From positions 78,129,488 to 78,193,487 of the forward strand of contig CM055095.1 of assembly GCA_029204225.1 (NCBI GenBank): a stretch of DNA of 64,000 nucleotides, read 5' to 3'. The first letter of the stretch is position 1. Every line of letters starts with the position of its first letter. The DNA is from Diphasiastrum complanatum (taxonomy: Eukaryota > Streptophyta > Lycopodiopsida > Lycopodiales > Lycopodiaceae). The position numbers and the translations under genes were made by a program. The notes beneath the pieces are model-generated. The model worked only from the letters and a program-made list of their open reading frames with translations. It did not search any database and had not been told where the DNA came from. Shown piece by piece: positions 23,301-32,732 of the stretch.

Positions 23301-23876
23301 CACTGTCAAGCAAACTATATGGTTCATCAATGCAGAGGCTCTCAATTGTTGCTGGTAGTAATGAATTTCCTATCATTATCTGCGGGGACTTGAACACGTT
23401 ACCTAACTCTGAAGTCTGCAAGCTCTTTCGTGAGCACAGTTTGCAGTTTCAAAGTATATATGCATTGACCTGCAACTGTAATACTTCTCATGGGCTGGAA
23501 AATTCGTTAATTCAATCACTATGCGAAGATGTGTCTGATGGAGGCGAAGACTTTGAACCTCAATTCACAACCTGGAAGTTCAGGTGGTACAAATTTCGAT
23601 TGGACTGTACATAAAATACCATATTACCTGCCAGCTGCTTGCCTCGTTTTGCTGCTTTGCTTTGATGCATATTAAAATATACTTTGTTGATGCAGGTCAA
23701 CCGGTGTAGACCAAAGAACAATAGATTACATTTGGTTGTCAAAGCAAGATGCCATGGTACCATACCGGCGCTGGCAGCTACCTGATGTATTGAAAATTGG
23801 AGACACCGGCCTCCCTTCTTCGACAATACCATCTGATCATTTGCCATTGCTGTGTGAACTGATATGGAAGGCATAA
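8143..23876 (+). CDS. CCR4/nocturnin-like EEP-family phosphodiesterase, 9 exons
   Basis: Exons: 8143-8265, 8493-8598, 9041-9117, 9295-9358, 22134-22183, 22312-22383, 22511-22570, 23336-23583, 23696-23876. They sum to 981 nt (326 residues plus TAA) and every junction keeps phase. Introns are GT-AG except intron 7 (GC-AG). The EEP (DNase I-like, Mg-dependent) fold is shown by LQWNTLADGL (Asn27), CLQEVNHF (Glu72), ATTHFK (His162), CGDLNT (Asp202, Asn204), RTIDYIW (Asp277) and SDHLPLL (Asp314, His315); all key residues are present. Family members act as poly(A) deadenylases or related nucleotide phosphatases; nocturnin and CCR4 catalytic domains are the closest in motif order. There is no leucine-rich repeat or obvious transit peptide. 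The 5' UTR is GA-rich. The start ATG follows it and is the first in frame. Function in detail is inferred from family. Confidence 0.9.
8266..8492 (+). other. Intron 1 of the EEP gene with (CT)n next to the donor
   Basis: The donor is GTCAC at 8266 and the acceptor TTGCAG ends at 8492. A (CT)n tract (8270-8330, one TAT interruption) starts only four bases after the exon. The exon 1/exon 2 join gives GDFAK-VDSNILEW in frame, which matches the spacing expected in the family. Confidence 0.85.
8270..8330. repeat. (CT)n microsatellite in intron 1
   Basis: About 60 bp of CT dinucleotides on the sense strand, a pyrimidine-rich tract immediately after the 5' splice site. Confidence 0.95.
10530..10838 (-). 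mobile_element. Probable 3' LTR of the intronic copia remnant
   Basis: Read on the minus strand the stretch opens TGTTAAAG right at the end of the truncated pol frame. It has a CTATAAATA box between two GGCCAAAAGACCT repeats and is then AT-rich for about 300 bases. No matching 5' LTR was found at the other end, so the left boundary is approximate. Confidence 0.45.
10833..11651 (-). pseudogene. Copia reverse transcriptase (intronic remnant)
   Basis: The 272-codon frame carries the copia RT hallmarks in order: VKCTWIYKIKIGPDG, RLVAKGFSQKYGIDYTDTF, IHIVDEKTAFLHAEL, the SIYGLKQAARQWY block and VVYVDDTLIFS with the catalytic Asp pair. It stops after DLGEAKIYLGLQIVRDFEG, so connection and RNase H domains are gone. 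Normally this enzyme copies the element RNA into cDNA. It lies antisense to the host gene. The sequence upstream to 11988 is a degenerate linker between integrase and RT. Confidence 0.9.
12009..13274 (-). pseudogene. Copia zinc knuckle, GAG-pre-integrase and integrase (intronic remnant)
   Basis: Two abutting frames (12213-13274, then 12009-12212 after a stop) hold a knuckle-like C-H-C cluster (CRRSGHTEDKCW, then CIHCHKRDHAAVDC). The GAG-pre-integrase follows (LWHKKLSHMNMEAL, CESCLKGKMTRTPF), then the integrase core with HSDICGPF (Asp), IHTDRGGEY (Asp) and AERKNR (Glu). The second frame carries the integrase C-terminal VRTFGCAVYIHIP. The protease segment expected between knuckle and GAG-pre-integrase is absent: the frame jumps from an acidic linker to GNREGNLYHLN, indicating an in-frame internal deletion. 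Confidence 0.9.
13096..13677 (-). pseudogene. Copia gag (intronic remnant)
   Basis: This minus-strand frame contains the copia gag core (DQLTYLQWYDKDLNTFVRKI, then LSYFLRALPRSFHTTRTLL). A Lys/Ser/Glu-rich tail runs into the zinc-knuckle frame with a frame change near 13.1-13.27 kb. The gag N-terminus and 5' LTR are not found to the right, where only a poly(C) run and AT-rich sequence follow. Confidence 0.85.
13975..15086. other. Intronic sequence without recognised gene
   Basis: A translated stretch near 14120-14340 has moderately protein-like composition (WYEQDPTFCSQKEALYHLDK) but no family that I recognise and many stops nearby. At about 15003-15045 a ~22-base direct repeat (GTTTACAACACTCAAAGATT) precedes a CT-rich block that resembles the end of an LTR; the chromovirus is inserted just after it. 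Confidence 0.4.
15092..15453 (+). repeat. 5' LTR with AG...CT ends
   Basis: Starts AGTTATGGACTT directly after the TSD and ends TTGTAACT directly before the primer site TGGTATGAGAGC. The terminal inverted repeat is AGTTA/TAACT instead of the usual TG...CA. Confidence 0.9.
15454..15465 (+). other. Primer binding site, tRNA-iMet type
   Basis: TGGTATGAGAGC differs by one base from the canonical initiator-Met complement TGGTATCAGAGC and abuts the LTR. Confidence 0.85.
15476..16190 (+). repeat. Leader tandem array, about 10 degenerate copies
   Basis: The motif TTGGTGGAGGCTGTCCAGCGCCCTAC recurs in degenerate form at roughly 15479, 15551, 15620, 15688, 15765, 15848, 15944, 16017, 16099 and 16166. 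Spacing is 66-97 bases. Between motifs lie variants of CATCACTTTCGTCGATTTTT. Two sub-types (GGAGGCTGTCC and GTAGCTATTGCC) alternate in the second half, pointing to higher-order duplication. The array lies between the primer site and gag. Confidence 0.9.
16728..17750 (+). pseudogene. Chromovirus gag with one amber stop
   Basis: A Pro/Gly/Ser-rich N-terminus (GFPSAPPGFPSPTF) is followed by the retrotransposon gag domain: TYSGSSDGNILENWFSKLET, LAALHLDGRAQTWWRVY, LTAYIDQFIELSYLF and EFISHFIAGLRDTLRYDV. A TAG at 17043-17045 breaks an otherwise single frame where QKVQLAAL-type sequence expects CAG. Gag makes the particle core. A short upstream frame from 16611 (MDHLESRIDRILSSLE) looks like the true N-terminal coiled segment, now out of frame. 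Confidence 0.88.
17753..18040 (+). pseudogene. Gypsy aspartic protease remnant, C-terminal half
   Basis: With two in-frame TAGs the translation reads FYIIPLERYDIYFGADWF, then LSFTHVGRHHLLSGI and DYQLVTRKQFMRSLPKA. This matches the C-terminal half of gypsy pepsin-like proteases, where the block is YDVILGMDWL-like. The catalytic DTG half was not found. The family cuts the gag-pol polyprotein. From 18041 to 19066 only broken frames remain and I could not assign RT or integrase. Confidence 0.65.
19185..19329 (+). pseudogene. Chromodomain remnant at the pol 3' end
   Basis: The frame reads CRQIQFLI, a TAG, then WDGRPVEEATWEPIDVF, which is the characteristic end of an integrase-linked chromodomain (consensus LVKWKGLPEEEATWEP). 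In chromoviruses this domain steers integration to heterochromatin. It shows that the element derives from a full-length chromovirus by loss of the central pol. Confidence 0.85.
19622..19995 (+). repeat. 3' LTR with AG...CT ends
   Basis: Follows a polypurine tract (AGGGGAG) and ends TAACT just before the second AAGTT. It is highly similar to the 5' LTR but contains an extra CTAAGGGCCCTTTTTATTC-type block and lacks a small CT-rich duplication. Confidence 0.92.
20001..22133. other. Remaining intron 4 sequence, no gene seen
   Basis: The first ~100 bases (CTCTAATGCAAGTATTTTCTC...) look like the continuation of the LTR-like target into which the chromovirus inserted. The 20.3-21.3 kb stretch has several medium open frames (up to 124 codons) without recognisable domains and with frequent stops between them. 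They are treated as chance or as decayed repeats. Confidence 0.5.
22571..23335 (+). other. Intron 7 of the EEP gene, GC-AG type
   Basis: Only the donor GCAGGT after TTGAAG (22570) and the acceptor ATGCAG (23335) keep the frame AEQLLK-RLSIVAG intact. The donor context AAG|GCAGGT fits the known GC donor consensus. The GT four bases further on leaves one extra base and breaks the catalytic GDLNT block. The intron also carries a purine-rich run (GGGAGGAGGGGGGGAGG) near 22740. Confidence 0.75.
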
Positions 23877-24349
23877 AACATTCAATTTTTGCAGGTAAAA
23901 CTTGAGAAGCCTACAAATATAAATTTCTTATTTGGAAAAATTTGAGAAGCTTAAACTTTGACGATTCTTCTGTGTGCAAGGTCGGTGTATGCAATTTTGA
24001 GTCTCACTGTCTGATTGTCTTGCTATGTTCATGTACTGTGGAAGTGGAATTTTTCAGTGAGTGGGGCTTTATATTTGTGGGGCCTTTTGAGCTTTTACAG
24101 TTTGCTAACAGTGGATGGATGATTTTTTGGAGACTGGGGAGTGTAAAGGTGTGCCTTCAGGGTGTTGGAGCTGTGGGGAACAGGCTTGTGCATAGGGGTT
24201 CTTTGGGCTTTTAGGTTGGGGCCCTGTTTTTACTTCTCTCTTTTTTACCACACTTGTGATTCTGGGGGTTACGGGGCTGATACTCAAATTTTGTTGAGTA
24301 TTTTGGAGGGCTTTGAAATCCATGAAATCATTCTTGTTGAGCCAAGTGA

Positions 24350-24389
24350 CATTACGCCTGTAAAGCCCATGACTTTTACAGGCATAATG
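24350..24389. repeat. Hairpin, 15-bp arms
   Basis: CATTACGCCTGTAAA (24350-24364) pairs with TTTACAGGCATAATG (24375-24389) with one mismatch and a 10-base loop. Such a stem could fold in RNA if the 3' UTR extends this far. Confidence 0.7.
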
Positions 24390-24482
24390 CCTTTGGTATA
24401 TTGCGAGTTTACTTTATGCAGTAAAAGGAAATTTCTGAAGGTAAAATCAGGAATGGAAACATAGAAAACATTTTCTTTGCCA

Positions 24483-24585
24483 TGGAAAGTCCTGGCCCAT
24501 AGACTTTCTTTGAGTTAAGAACCTGGGCCCAACAGTGGTAGGTCCAGTTCTCAAATCAGGGACATCCCTCGGGCCAGGACTTCCT
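24483..24585. repeat. Short inverted-repeat element, MITE-like
   Basis: GGAAAGTCCTGGCCC at the left and GGGCCAGGACTTCC at the right are inverted copies about 100 bases apart. Size and arrangement resemble a tiny non-autonomous DNA element, but no clear target duplication is visible. Confidence 0.4.
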
Positions 24586-25149
24586 ATATAGATCAGACTT
24601 GCACTTGCAATAATAACACGTCATAATCATCTATTCAGCATGAGACATGAGTGTAGATGGTAACCACACCCCCAATATGAGTAAGGAATATTGAGATACA
24701 TGGAATTGGTTGGACTATGTCCTCCCCACCTTTCAACTTAACCAACCTAATGAATTCCGTGACTCTTTTGAAGACTTGGTAGTACAGAAGAGTCTTGTCA
24801 CAGATTACTCCTCGTACAATTATAGACACAATTTGAGCATAAAGACTTGCAAGTTGGAGTTTTGCCTTTCCTGGAATTCGGGCCAATCAGATATGGCTTC
24901 GCAGGCCATTGGCACTTCAAAAAAGTGTCTAAAATTCAACAGTGTAGCTAGCAGAAAAGATTAATGAGAGATTATTGTTCAATTTTGTTTCAATCACCAA
25001 AACATCCAAGAGAATTTGTCTTCAATCGACTTTCCGTAGTTGCCAGCATCCACATACAGAGGCTATGCAGCATGCGGGGCCCTACAACCATTTTTACGCA
25101 TAGGCATCCGTGTACTCATAGTGCTGAGTTGCACCGGAACACGTTCCAG

Positions 25150-25640
25150 GTATCAGATTGAGGGCTCGGAAGATACTAGATTGTTTTTTCTAATGCCTAC
25201 AAGAATGTCAGGAGTGTCGGTTTTCGCGCTTACAGCCCATACGTCGAGCTATAAATGTGGTGCTCGCTTTTTGTGACATTTTTTCTCCTAATTTATGAAG
25301 TGAGCTATAGGGTTCTGATTGACGTGCTGTAAGATGTTAGGCTATGTTTCTTAATACCTAGAAGACTGCTAGTAGTGTAGGTTTTTGCCCTTATGGCACG
25401 TATGTCAAGTTTGGACATTATGCTCACTTTTCCTAGTCGTTTTTTGCCGTAATTTGTGGAATGGCCTGTATTTATTGGATGGATGTGTTGTGGGATGCTA
25501 TGCTGTGTTTCTTAATGCTTAGAAGGATGTTAGGAATGTCTCTTTGGGCATTTTCGGCAAGTAGGTCACGTTTTGAATGTCATGCTCGCTTTTTTTTGTG
25601 GTTTTGTTGGTAGGGGCCTGTGGGTAGAGGTTGACCTTGT
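25150..25640. repeat. Three degenerate copies of a 161-bp tandem repeat
   Basis: The anchor TTCTTAATGCCTAGAAG-like block is at 25188, 25349 and 25510, exactly 161 bases apart. Each is followed by a TGTCGGTTTT-like run, then a TATGTCAAGT-like run and GCTCGCTTTTT. Divergence between copies is high, so the array is old. Confidence 0.85.
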
Positions 25641-26844
25641 ACGGTGGGATGTGGCTATGTCCGCTCGCGAATAGAGGTGCTGCCACTACGGTTTCGAGTT
25701 CACAGGGTCAGGGCCTGTTGCTGCGAGCTCACCAGGCCAGATGGATGGGGGATGTAGTGCCATTTCAGATGCTTAGGTAGAGAGGCTATGAGAGACATAT
25801 GGACCTGATGGGTCATCCACTGAGCCACAAAAACCAGCACGGAGTTTTTTTTTTCTGCAGACAGCAGGACAAGGCTCACAAAGCTTGGGTGAAGGGCCTA
25901 GTCACAGAAGGGTCCAGAGCAGCAAGGATACAGATGCAGTGCCTAGCTAAAGTTTCCAGCGCACAGGCGGGGGTACCTGGGTCTCATGCCACAGTTCCAT
26001 AGGCGTACGTGTACTCATAGTATATATGGTCAAAAAGAAAGGTCAAGCAACTAAGGAAAGAAGCTGCCTACAGACCGAATTCTCAGATGTAGATTACAGG
26101 AATGGAATCTCTAACCTATAAGTAATCATCCATGCTAAGCCACTCCACCACTACGGTACTTGTGTGAAATTATGTATTTATATTACTATCAATTCTTATG
26201 AATAATAATGTCATATTTGTATTACATACTTATGGTAACAACAAAATTTGGCATACTTCAAATACTCGTAGGATTGTACTAGTTTATGGTGGCTACATTG
26301 CCCCTCTTCAATTTTTTGGAAGCTTCAGTTTACCATTGCAAATGAAGGATACCTTTTCCAGAGTACAAGAATATGGATTGTTCTTGAATAGATTTGTGAA
26401 GGAACATGCTGGAAATGAAGTGATGGGGCTTAATGGCATGGTATATTTTCTATGCCTGATCACTTGTATATATTATTACTTGGACTTTTGTCACCATGTC
26501 ATTTGGACTCTTTTCAATGGTTGCTCGAAAAAACGGGGCAAAGTCTGAACATTCATGACAAAATTCATTAGTGGCTGGCTTTAACACTAGAGTCGTCACA
26601 AAATGCACACAAAAGTGTGCCTTTCAAGCACTTATTCAAAAAATCATATCTCATAAACTATAATGAATCACATCAAATCCTTTCACACGTGTGTTCTTCA
26701 TATATACATTTATCGTAAAAATTTTGAAACCTTCATTTTGAGCAACTTATATGTAAGATATGATGTGCCAAACATGTGAGGGTATTGATGAAACTTCGAT
26801 ATTTTCATATATGGGACTACATTGTTGTGAATTTTACATTTAAT
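25641..26844. other. Gene-free sequence
   Basis: No coding signal is supported. The open frame at 25799-26002 and the one at 26198-26548 have no recognisable domain. A CACACGTGTG palindrome is at 26684-26693. Confidence 0.5.
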
Positions 26845-27345
26845 TTTTAGCTTGTCTACTCTTAAAAATTCTATGTGATTATAGAAACATGCCTATCCAA
26901 AAAAAATTGAATTTGGAGATCTATAGAAATAGATACGTGCATTCAAAGTTATCTTTTCAAGTGCTGATAAAAATCACCAAAATTGGAAATATCATATATG
27001 AGTGTATAATACCATGATTTTAACAATGTTTTTTGATTTTTCTATTTTAAAAAGTATTATATGACCATAGAAACATGTCTCTCAATTTTTTTTCAATTTG
27101 GAGTTATGTAGAGATAGATATGTGCATCTAAAGTTACTCATGTCAAGTGCTGAAAAGTATTGAAAATTGTTGAAAGGTGCTAAAAACTTTCAGCTTTTTT
27201 GGAAGTGCTTTTCCTTTCTTTGGCTGTCTACTTTCAAAAATCCTTTATGATCATAGAAACATGTCTATAAAAAAAAATTTAAATTTGGAGTCCTATAGAG
27301 ATTCATATGTGCACTTAGCGTTACCCATGTGAAGTGTTGAAAATT
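26845..27345. repeat. Three degenerate copies of a 186-bp tandem repeat
   Basis: ATAGAAACATG starts at 26881, 27067 and 27253 (period exactly 186). In each copy a run of A or T, a block like ATTTGGAGTTCTATAGAGAT and GTGCA...AAAGTTA...CAAGTGCTGAAAA follow. Monomer length is typical of plant heterochromatic satellites. Confidence 0.87.
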
Positions 27346-28600
27346 TTTTTGAGGGCAAATTGCCATCAATTGAGAGAATAATATTTTAACTCTTCCAATA
27401 ACACAATAAAGAGTCATGTCTAGTTCCACATACAATTAAAAGATTAAAATTTCAATCATTTGTTTTATGCGCACGCACACAAACATGTTGAAAACAACTC
27501 TTAGTGTTAAATCATCCTTTGTCATCAAGATACAAGTACAACAAAAATTCATGTTATTAATCCTAGGGATCATCAGTTGCATCAGACTCTTGGATCAATC
27601 CTTGGAATCAAATTTTTTAAAAGTACTATTGTGAGTCCCATGAGATACAAAAGTTGATCTAGATTCCAAGCTTTATAAACAACATTTCAGGGAGAGGGAA
27701 GCAAAACAAACGAAGTTGCTCTTTGATCACAGTAGTGCTCATGCTCCATATTGTAATGATCTTCTCTTTTTTTTAGTGAGGGTATCAAGATCTTGACTGT
27801 TTTCGACCTTAAGATTAGTGTTATGGATCGTCTTCAGAGAATGATTTTTGGCGAGCTTTTTGAGGTGAGCTTTTTTGTAATTTCCAACACCTTCGAATTT
27901 ATTTCAAAAAGGTTTTTTCGGACCAAGGTGAGATTTTCCAACACATGCTAAATTAACTTATGGTTTCTGTTTTACATTATCTTTTAAAGACATATTTAGA
28001 GAAACACGTCTTACTAAATATACAATTTGCCATGTTATGTATGATACTCAAATATAACCATTGATTCTTAGAGAAACACAACATATTTGATGAACTTCCC
28101 TTGATCTGGTTGGATTCCTAGAGGCACTTCTATTGATGAGGTTTTCCAAGCTCAAGCCCTCTTCCAAGCATCTATTTAGAGTGTACACATTTTGCTTTGT
28201 GCTTTGCAATAAAGCATTTGCGATGTTTAATACACACGCACCATAAAAAGATATCACTCTTTTGGCCCTCTCTTGCTAGCCAGCTATCGTGTTTTGATTT
28301 GAAAAAAATTGTGCATGTAGTGTTGGTAGCTTCCACACCATCCAAAACTTGCTTATAGAATTCAAAACAATAATTTAGAATAATATTTGAGAATACCCCA
28401 AGTCCTTGTAAAGCCAAACTAACATACTTACCACAACCATATATTAATCCCAACGGGTGTTATAGAAGTTCTACTAACTCATTCAACTATCCATCGATGG
28501 CCGAAGATTGGAGTCCCTAACTTTGTCGGCCCTAATTTTGTCGGTTCTCCACCGTTGTCAAATTAGTCTGCATTCGACAAGTGCATCATCTTTTGACCCA
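27346..28600. other. Gene-free AT-rich sequence
   Basis: The minus-strand open frames at 28048-28453 have no recognisable domain and are probably decayed repeat. Nothing else is supported. Confidence 0.45.
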
Positions 28601-28699
28601 CATGACCTGTGAAAAATATCAACTAGTTTAGTCATGTTTAGTTCATTTGGCAATTTAGGCCAATATGCATCTAAAGCTTAGAAATAAACATTTTGAAGT

Positions 28700-29175
28700 T
28701 ATTTTAGTCTAAGTTCATTTGCATTACCACTTTTGAAAAGTGTGGGAAAAGTAAGTAGGTCGAGTTTGGGAAGATTCAAATTTGAATGTTTGGTACATGG
28801 AATCTAGTTCATTTACACCTAGGGTTTGGAATAGATCTAGAAGTTTCCTGTTGTTGATAAGCTTGGGGAAGGACATCCAAATAGGTCAAGGACCTGTCAT
28901 AAATAGTGGTCAAGCGTGGGAAGAGAAAAATTCTCTCTCTCTACTCTTATTCATGCTTATGGAAGTGATATCTTTGGGGTTCTATACTCATTGGTGCACT
29001 ATAGTGTTGATATCTTGCAATTTTGTGTATAGAATACAACTGTATGTTGTGTATTGGATCCACATGTGTGAATTACAATACTTTACTGTTATTGTACGGA
29101 CATCAACTTCATTTTATCATATATGTAAGTTGTTTGATCAAAATCTTAATGAGTTTGCATCTTCTATGTGTAGTC
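28700..29175 (+). mobile_element. Copia LTR fragment, plus orientation
   Basis: From about 28980 to 29175 the sequence parallels the LTR upstream of the copia element at 52.0 kb: TTGCAATT-TGTGTA-AA, a C-ACGTGTGAA-type box, TTGTACGGACA-CAAC, then GTTTGCATCT...TGTGTAG. It abuts the minus-strand copia fragment that starts at 29164-29176, so an LTR has landed in, or recombined with, that fragment. The outer limit is approximate. Confidence 0.6.
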
Positions 29176-29892
29176 CTTGATCCTTGAAGTCTCTTTGACA
29201 TTACCACCATTAGAGACACAATCATTTGAATAATAAACATTATTCTTGATGTAAACATAAGAGTCATCATCCATGGAAATGAGATTTGAGTGCTCCATCC
29301 TCTTCTTTTGAAAAATGAGCTCTCCCTTGGCTTCCTTCACTTCCAACATGTGATTAGTTCTCACAGAAATATTAAGCTTGAAGAGCCTAACATCTCTAGT
29401 CCATTTTGAAATGACTTTCCCTCCTTTGATTATAAAGAAAACATTGCAATCAAACTTGACACTATATCCTTTGTCAACTAATTGACTCACACTCAACACA
29501 TTTTCAAGCTTTGCTTTCTTCCTTGATTCAAGCCAAATAGGAATGGTTCCTATTCCTTGAATCACATATTCAACACCCTTTGACACAAGAATGGAATCCT
29601 TCGAGCTTGAATATGATGTGAATGAAGAAAAATACTCCCTTTCGCAAGTGATATGTGACTTTGTCTCAATATCAATCCACCAAGGATTTTCCTCCATAGA
29701 AATTGTTGGTGCAGCCATGCATGCCATGAGAGACTCCTCCTTAATGAAGCCATATCCACCTTGATTGCTGCAACATACTTGCCTTTTATTTTGCTTTCTT
29801 TCATCCTTTTTCTTCTTGTAGTAGTTGAAGGTCAAATGCCCCATCTTCCCACAATAGTAGCACCTTGATTTGGACCTTCCATTTGCCTCCAT
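29164..29892 (-). pseudogene. Copia gag knuckle-protease-GAG-pre-integrase fragment
   Basis: A 242-codon frame reads CYYCGKMGHLTFNYYKK, a CCHC zinc knuckle whose last Cys is replaced by Tyr. WWIDIETKSHITCEREY follows, which aligns with the protease block WYIDSGASSHMT but has lost the catalytic Asp-Ser-Gly. LENVLSVSQLVDKGYSVKF of the protease end comes next. Both metal binding and catalysis are expected to be lost. Gag N-terminus, integrase and RT are absent. Confidence 0.85.
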
Positions 29893-32732
29893 TGATGTCC
29901 TGGTAAGAAGTACTTGTACACAAAGTACAAACTTGTGAAATGATTCTTTAAAGTGATTTTGTGACTCTCAAGACACTATATTTGAACACATCAAAAATCT
30001 AGATAGATATAAAAAAGATCTAGATCACAAATCTAAGAATCAATCTTTACTCAAAAACTAGTCACCTTGGAAAATGGACCTTGCCTAGATCACAAAGATA
30101 GGCACACTAAATTTGAATCAAATCACACCAAAATCATACCCAATCACCCCTATTGGACTCAACCAAGACCAATGACTCAGAAAAAGGTCATTCAAGAGTT
30201 CCAGAAGCAGTTGGATCAAGGACGAAGGACCTGCAAAAGGTTTTGGACAAAGTGAACCAACTTTGGAACATGGTGTGCAAGGCCCAAGCAAGAATTTTCG
30301 ACCAGAAGCCAAGGGACAATGACGGAGATGATAGAGCTGATGGACATGACGGGTCCAGTCATCAATTGTATGGAAGTTTGAGATCGGATGGAAAGACAAC
30401 CTAAGCCGCCTTTGGGAGTTTATCAGCCCCTCCACCTAGCTATAAGACTTCTCGCTTCTCTAGATTTGACTTTTCTCAAACCTTCGCGCCACATACTCCA
30501 TCCCACAACCATCGACACTTCCCCATCCCCATCTGAGTCGACCATTGAGACCACACCAAGGACCTCTTGAGACGTACAAAGCCCGACGAGACGAGTTCGT
30601 AAAACAACTTAGCTCTCCTAGTGCCGCGTATAATCTTGTCAAAAATCCCATGCCTGGTTGACCCACCAAGTTCATGCCATCCTCACCTTATCACATCCTA
30701 CCGACCTACCTGAAATCAACATCGATGCTAGAGAGTTCGACGACCCCCAAGATGGGCAACCAGACTCTCGAAAGTTTTCACCGCAATCTGAAGGATTCAA
30801 CGCAGGTGAAGTTGAGCCCTCAACCAGTGAAAGGGATAGAAAAGAAGATAAGAATACCAAAGCACTTGATGATTATATGGCAAAGCCTCAGCAATAGCTA
30901 AAGGCAACCCAACTGATCAAGCCAAGACCCAAGATGGCCGATGCTCGAGAGTCCGAGAAGTTCGAAAGGAAATACCCTCGAAGCATGAGGGATAAGAAAG
31001 ACGACCTGGACCAGAGCAAGTATTCTACAAGGTCAGAGATCATTGTCGCCCTGCAGCCACAGCTGGAATGGAGAAACAAGACCTTGAAAGATAATAGGAG
31101 GCTGTAGGAATATCTAAGAGAACCGTCTTGAAAAAGGGTTGACCCCTTTTATATGCCTATCAGGGGAAGAAATCCATGGCCAATAGAACGACCGCAAAAT
31201 GAAGTTGTCAACTGGACAATAATTCTAGGGATTTCAGAGAGCTCAACGATCGATGACTTGAGGCTGCAACTGCTAGACTTTGGCCACAAATATAAGTCTA
31301 GCGCTGACTTATGCATGTGAGAAAGTGTTGAATATTGCCAATTTATAACATTTATTATGAATCAAGAATGTTTTTGGGATTGAGGTTTAGATCCTATAAA
31401 GATCAATCCCAACATAGACCTGTAGTCAAAAGAAGGCCATCGAATGATCGCCTCTAACTCTACTATAGAGTGGCATTTATGTCCTCTCAGTATGCCATGA
31501 TGATCAAAGACATGCAAGAATTCGGATTTATAAAAAAGGTGAGAGAATACTTGGGGCGACTACAATTTGGAAATAGATTATGTTTTCAAATATTTGAAAA
31601 AAGCAGTCCATGAAGTGACAAGGAGAGCAAGACACATGGGAGGTTCTCAAGCGGGCTGGAATGTAAAGGGTCGTTGGGAGATCTCAATTTTGTGTGAAAC
31701 CGTTTTGTGAAAATAAACACTTGGTTTTACACAAGCGAACGAGAACCTACGTTTTTTCAAGTGCCAAGGTGGAAGCGAAAGCAAAAGCGATATTATTCGA
31801 CATGTGTTGCAGTGGGTCCTGCAACAGATTAGGGGAGGATGATGTTGGCTGATTCTGAGAAATCTCCAAGATGTTGGGCTAAAGCTATTCCAAGAGCACC
31901 TTTCACCTTAGACTGAGGAGGTCTTTGAGAAAGAAGAGGAGGATGAATAATGAGAGCCAAGAAATACTAGCTAGGACAACAATCAAAAATTATGTGAGCC
32001 TCATGGTGAATCCCAAGTGATGGAATGACCATGTAGGAGCTAGTTCTTCAAGGCATTTGTAATAAATGTTGTAGACCCATCTTAATAAAGTAGAGTGAGC
32101 CACCTTTTGATGGTGACCTCTAGTGGAGGAACTAATTCCACTTGTATTGTGGAATTGCCACTTAGGCTCCACCTAGGCAACTCATTTGCTTATTTAAGAG
32201 CCCCCCTCTCTTGTGAGGGAGCTTTACTTTGTATTGAATGAAGAAGATCTTCCACGTGTTTCGGCATTCATAGAGCTCCTTGATCATGATGGCTTTCTTG
32301 AGTGATTCCCTTATGATCATGCCCTTCCATCCCTTTGTGTGTGGTTGTGGAATTAGATTAATTTTTTGCTTTCTTTCATTATGCATTGTGGAGTAGAGTG
32401 GATTAGTTTTCTTGTTTATGTTCTAGAGTAGAATCAAGCTTCAAAGTTCAAGAATCAAGAGATGAGTGTTTCTTGATTCTTGCACTTGTAATGCTTGCTA
32501 ATTAGTTTTTTGCTTTCTTGTTTTATTTTTGTGGCTACATGTAGATTAATCTGAACTTTCAAGATCTGTTTTCCAGTTGTTTTTATAGCAAGTCGAAATA
32601 GGATCAACGAACTGCATTTTGATTCTTGTTGAACCTTGTGGCTTGCATTTTCCTTTGTTTACAAAACCCTGTTCAGGACTGAACGAAAACCCATGAATTC
32701 ACTGACAATGTCAATTTTGGATAACACATGGC
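29893..32732 (+). pseudogene. Degenerate gypsy internal region with an LTR-like insertion
   Basis: Short plus-strand frames at 30153-31100 are rich in Lys, Glu, Asp and Pro (for example ARESEKFERKYPRSMRDKKD). They look like a decayed gag-type region, but no domain is secure. Because gypsy RT/RNase H follows on the same strand at 32733, this stretch is probably the upstream part of the same element. No RT catalytic core was found. Confidence 0.4.
31990..32700 (+). mobile_element. Probable solo LTR
   Basis: The segment has LTR-like organisation: a TTATTTAAGAG promoter-like box near 32191, a CT-rich block after it, then a T-rich, TTGATTCTTG-repeating U5-like tail. It separates coding remnants of the gypsy element. 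No second copy is present in the window to confirm the ends. Confidence 0.35.

Larger units (their letters stand above)
23877..25149. other. 3' flank of the EEP gene, no further gene
   Basis: The 3' UTR must lie in the first part, but no clear polyadenylation signal stands out. Two small inverted repeats occur at 24350-24389 and about 24484-24583. Open frames here are short and lack domains. Confidence 0.5.

Noticed and set aside
25150-27345. CRISPR-like array from regularly spaced repeats.
   Set aside because: The units are long, contiguous, diverged tandem repeats without spacers, in a plant genome.
28048-28453. Minus-strand frames rich in Cys and Lys that hinted at a zinc-binding protein.
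   Set aside because: Cys and His spacing fits no known motif and the frames overlap each other in different phases.
30118-30860. Minus-strand frames across 30.1-30.9 kb.
   Set aside because: They mirror the Lys/Glu/Asp-rich plus-strand frames of the decayed gypsy region and carry no motif of their own.
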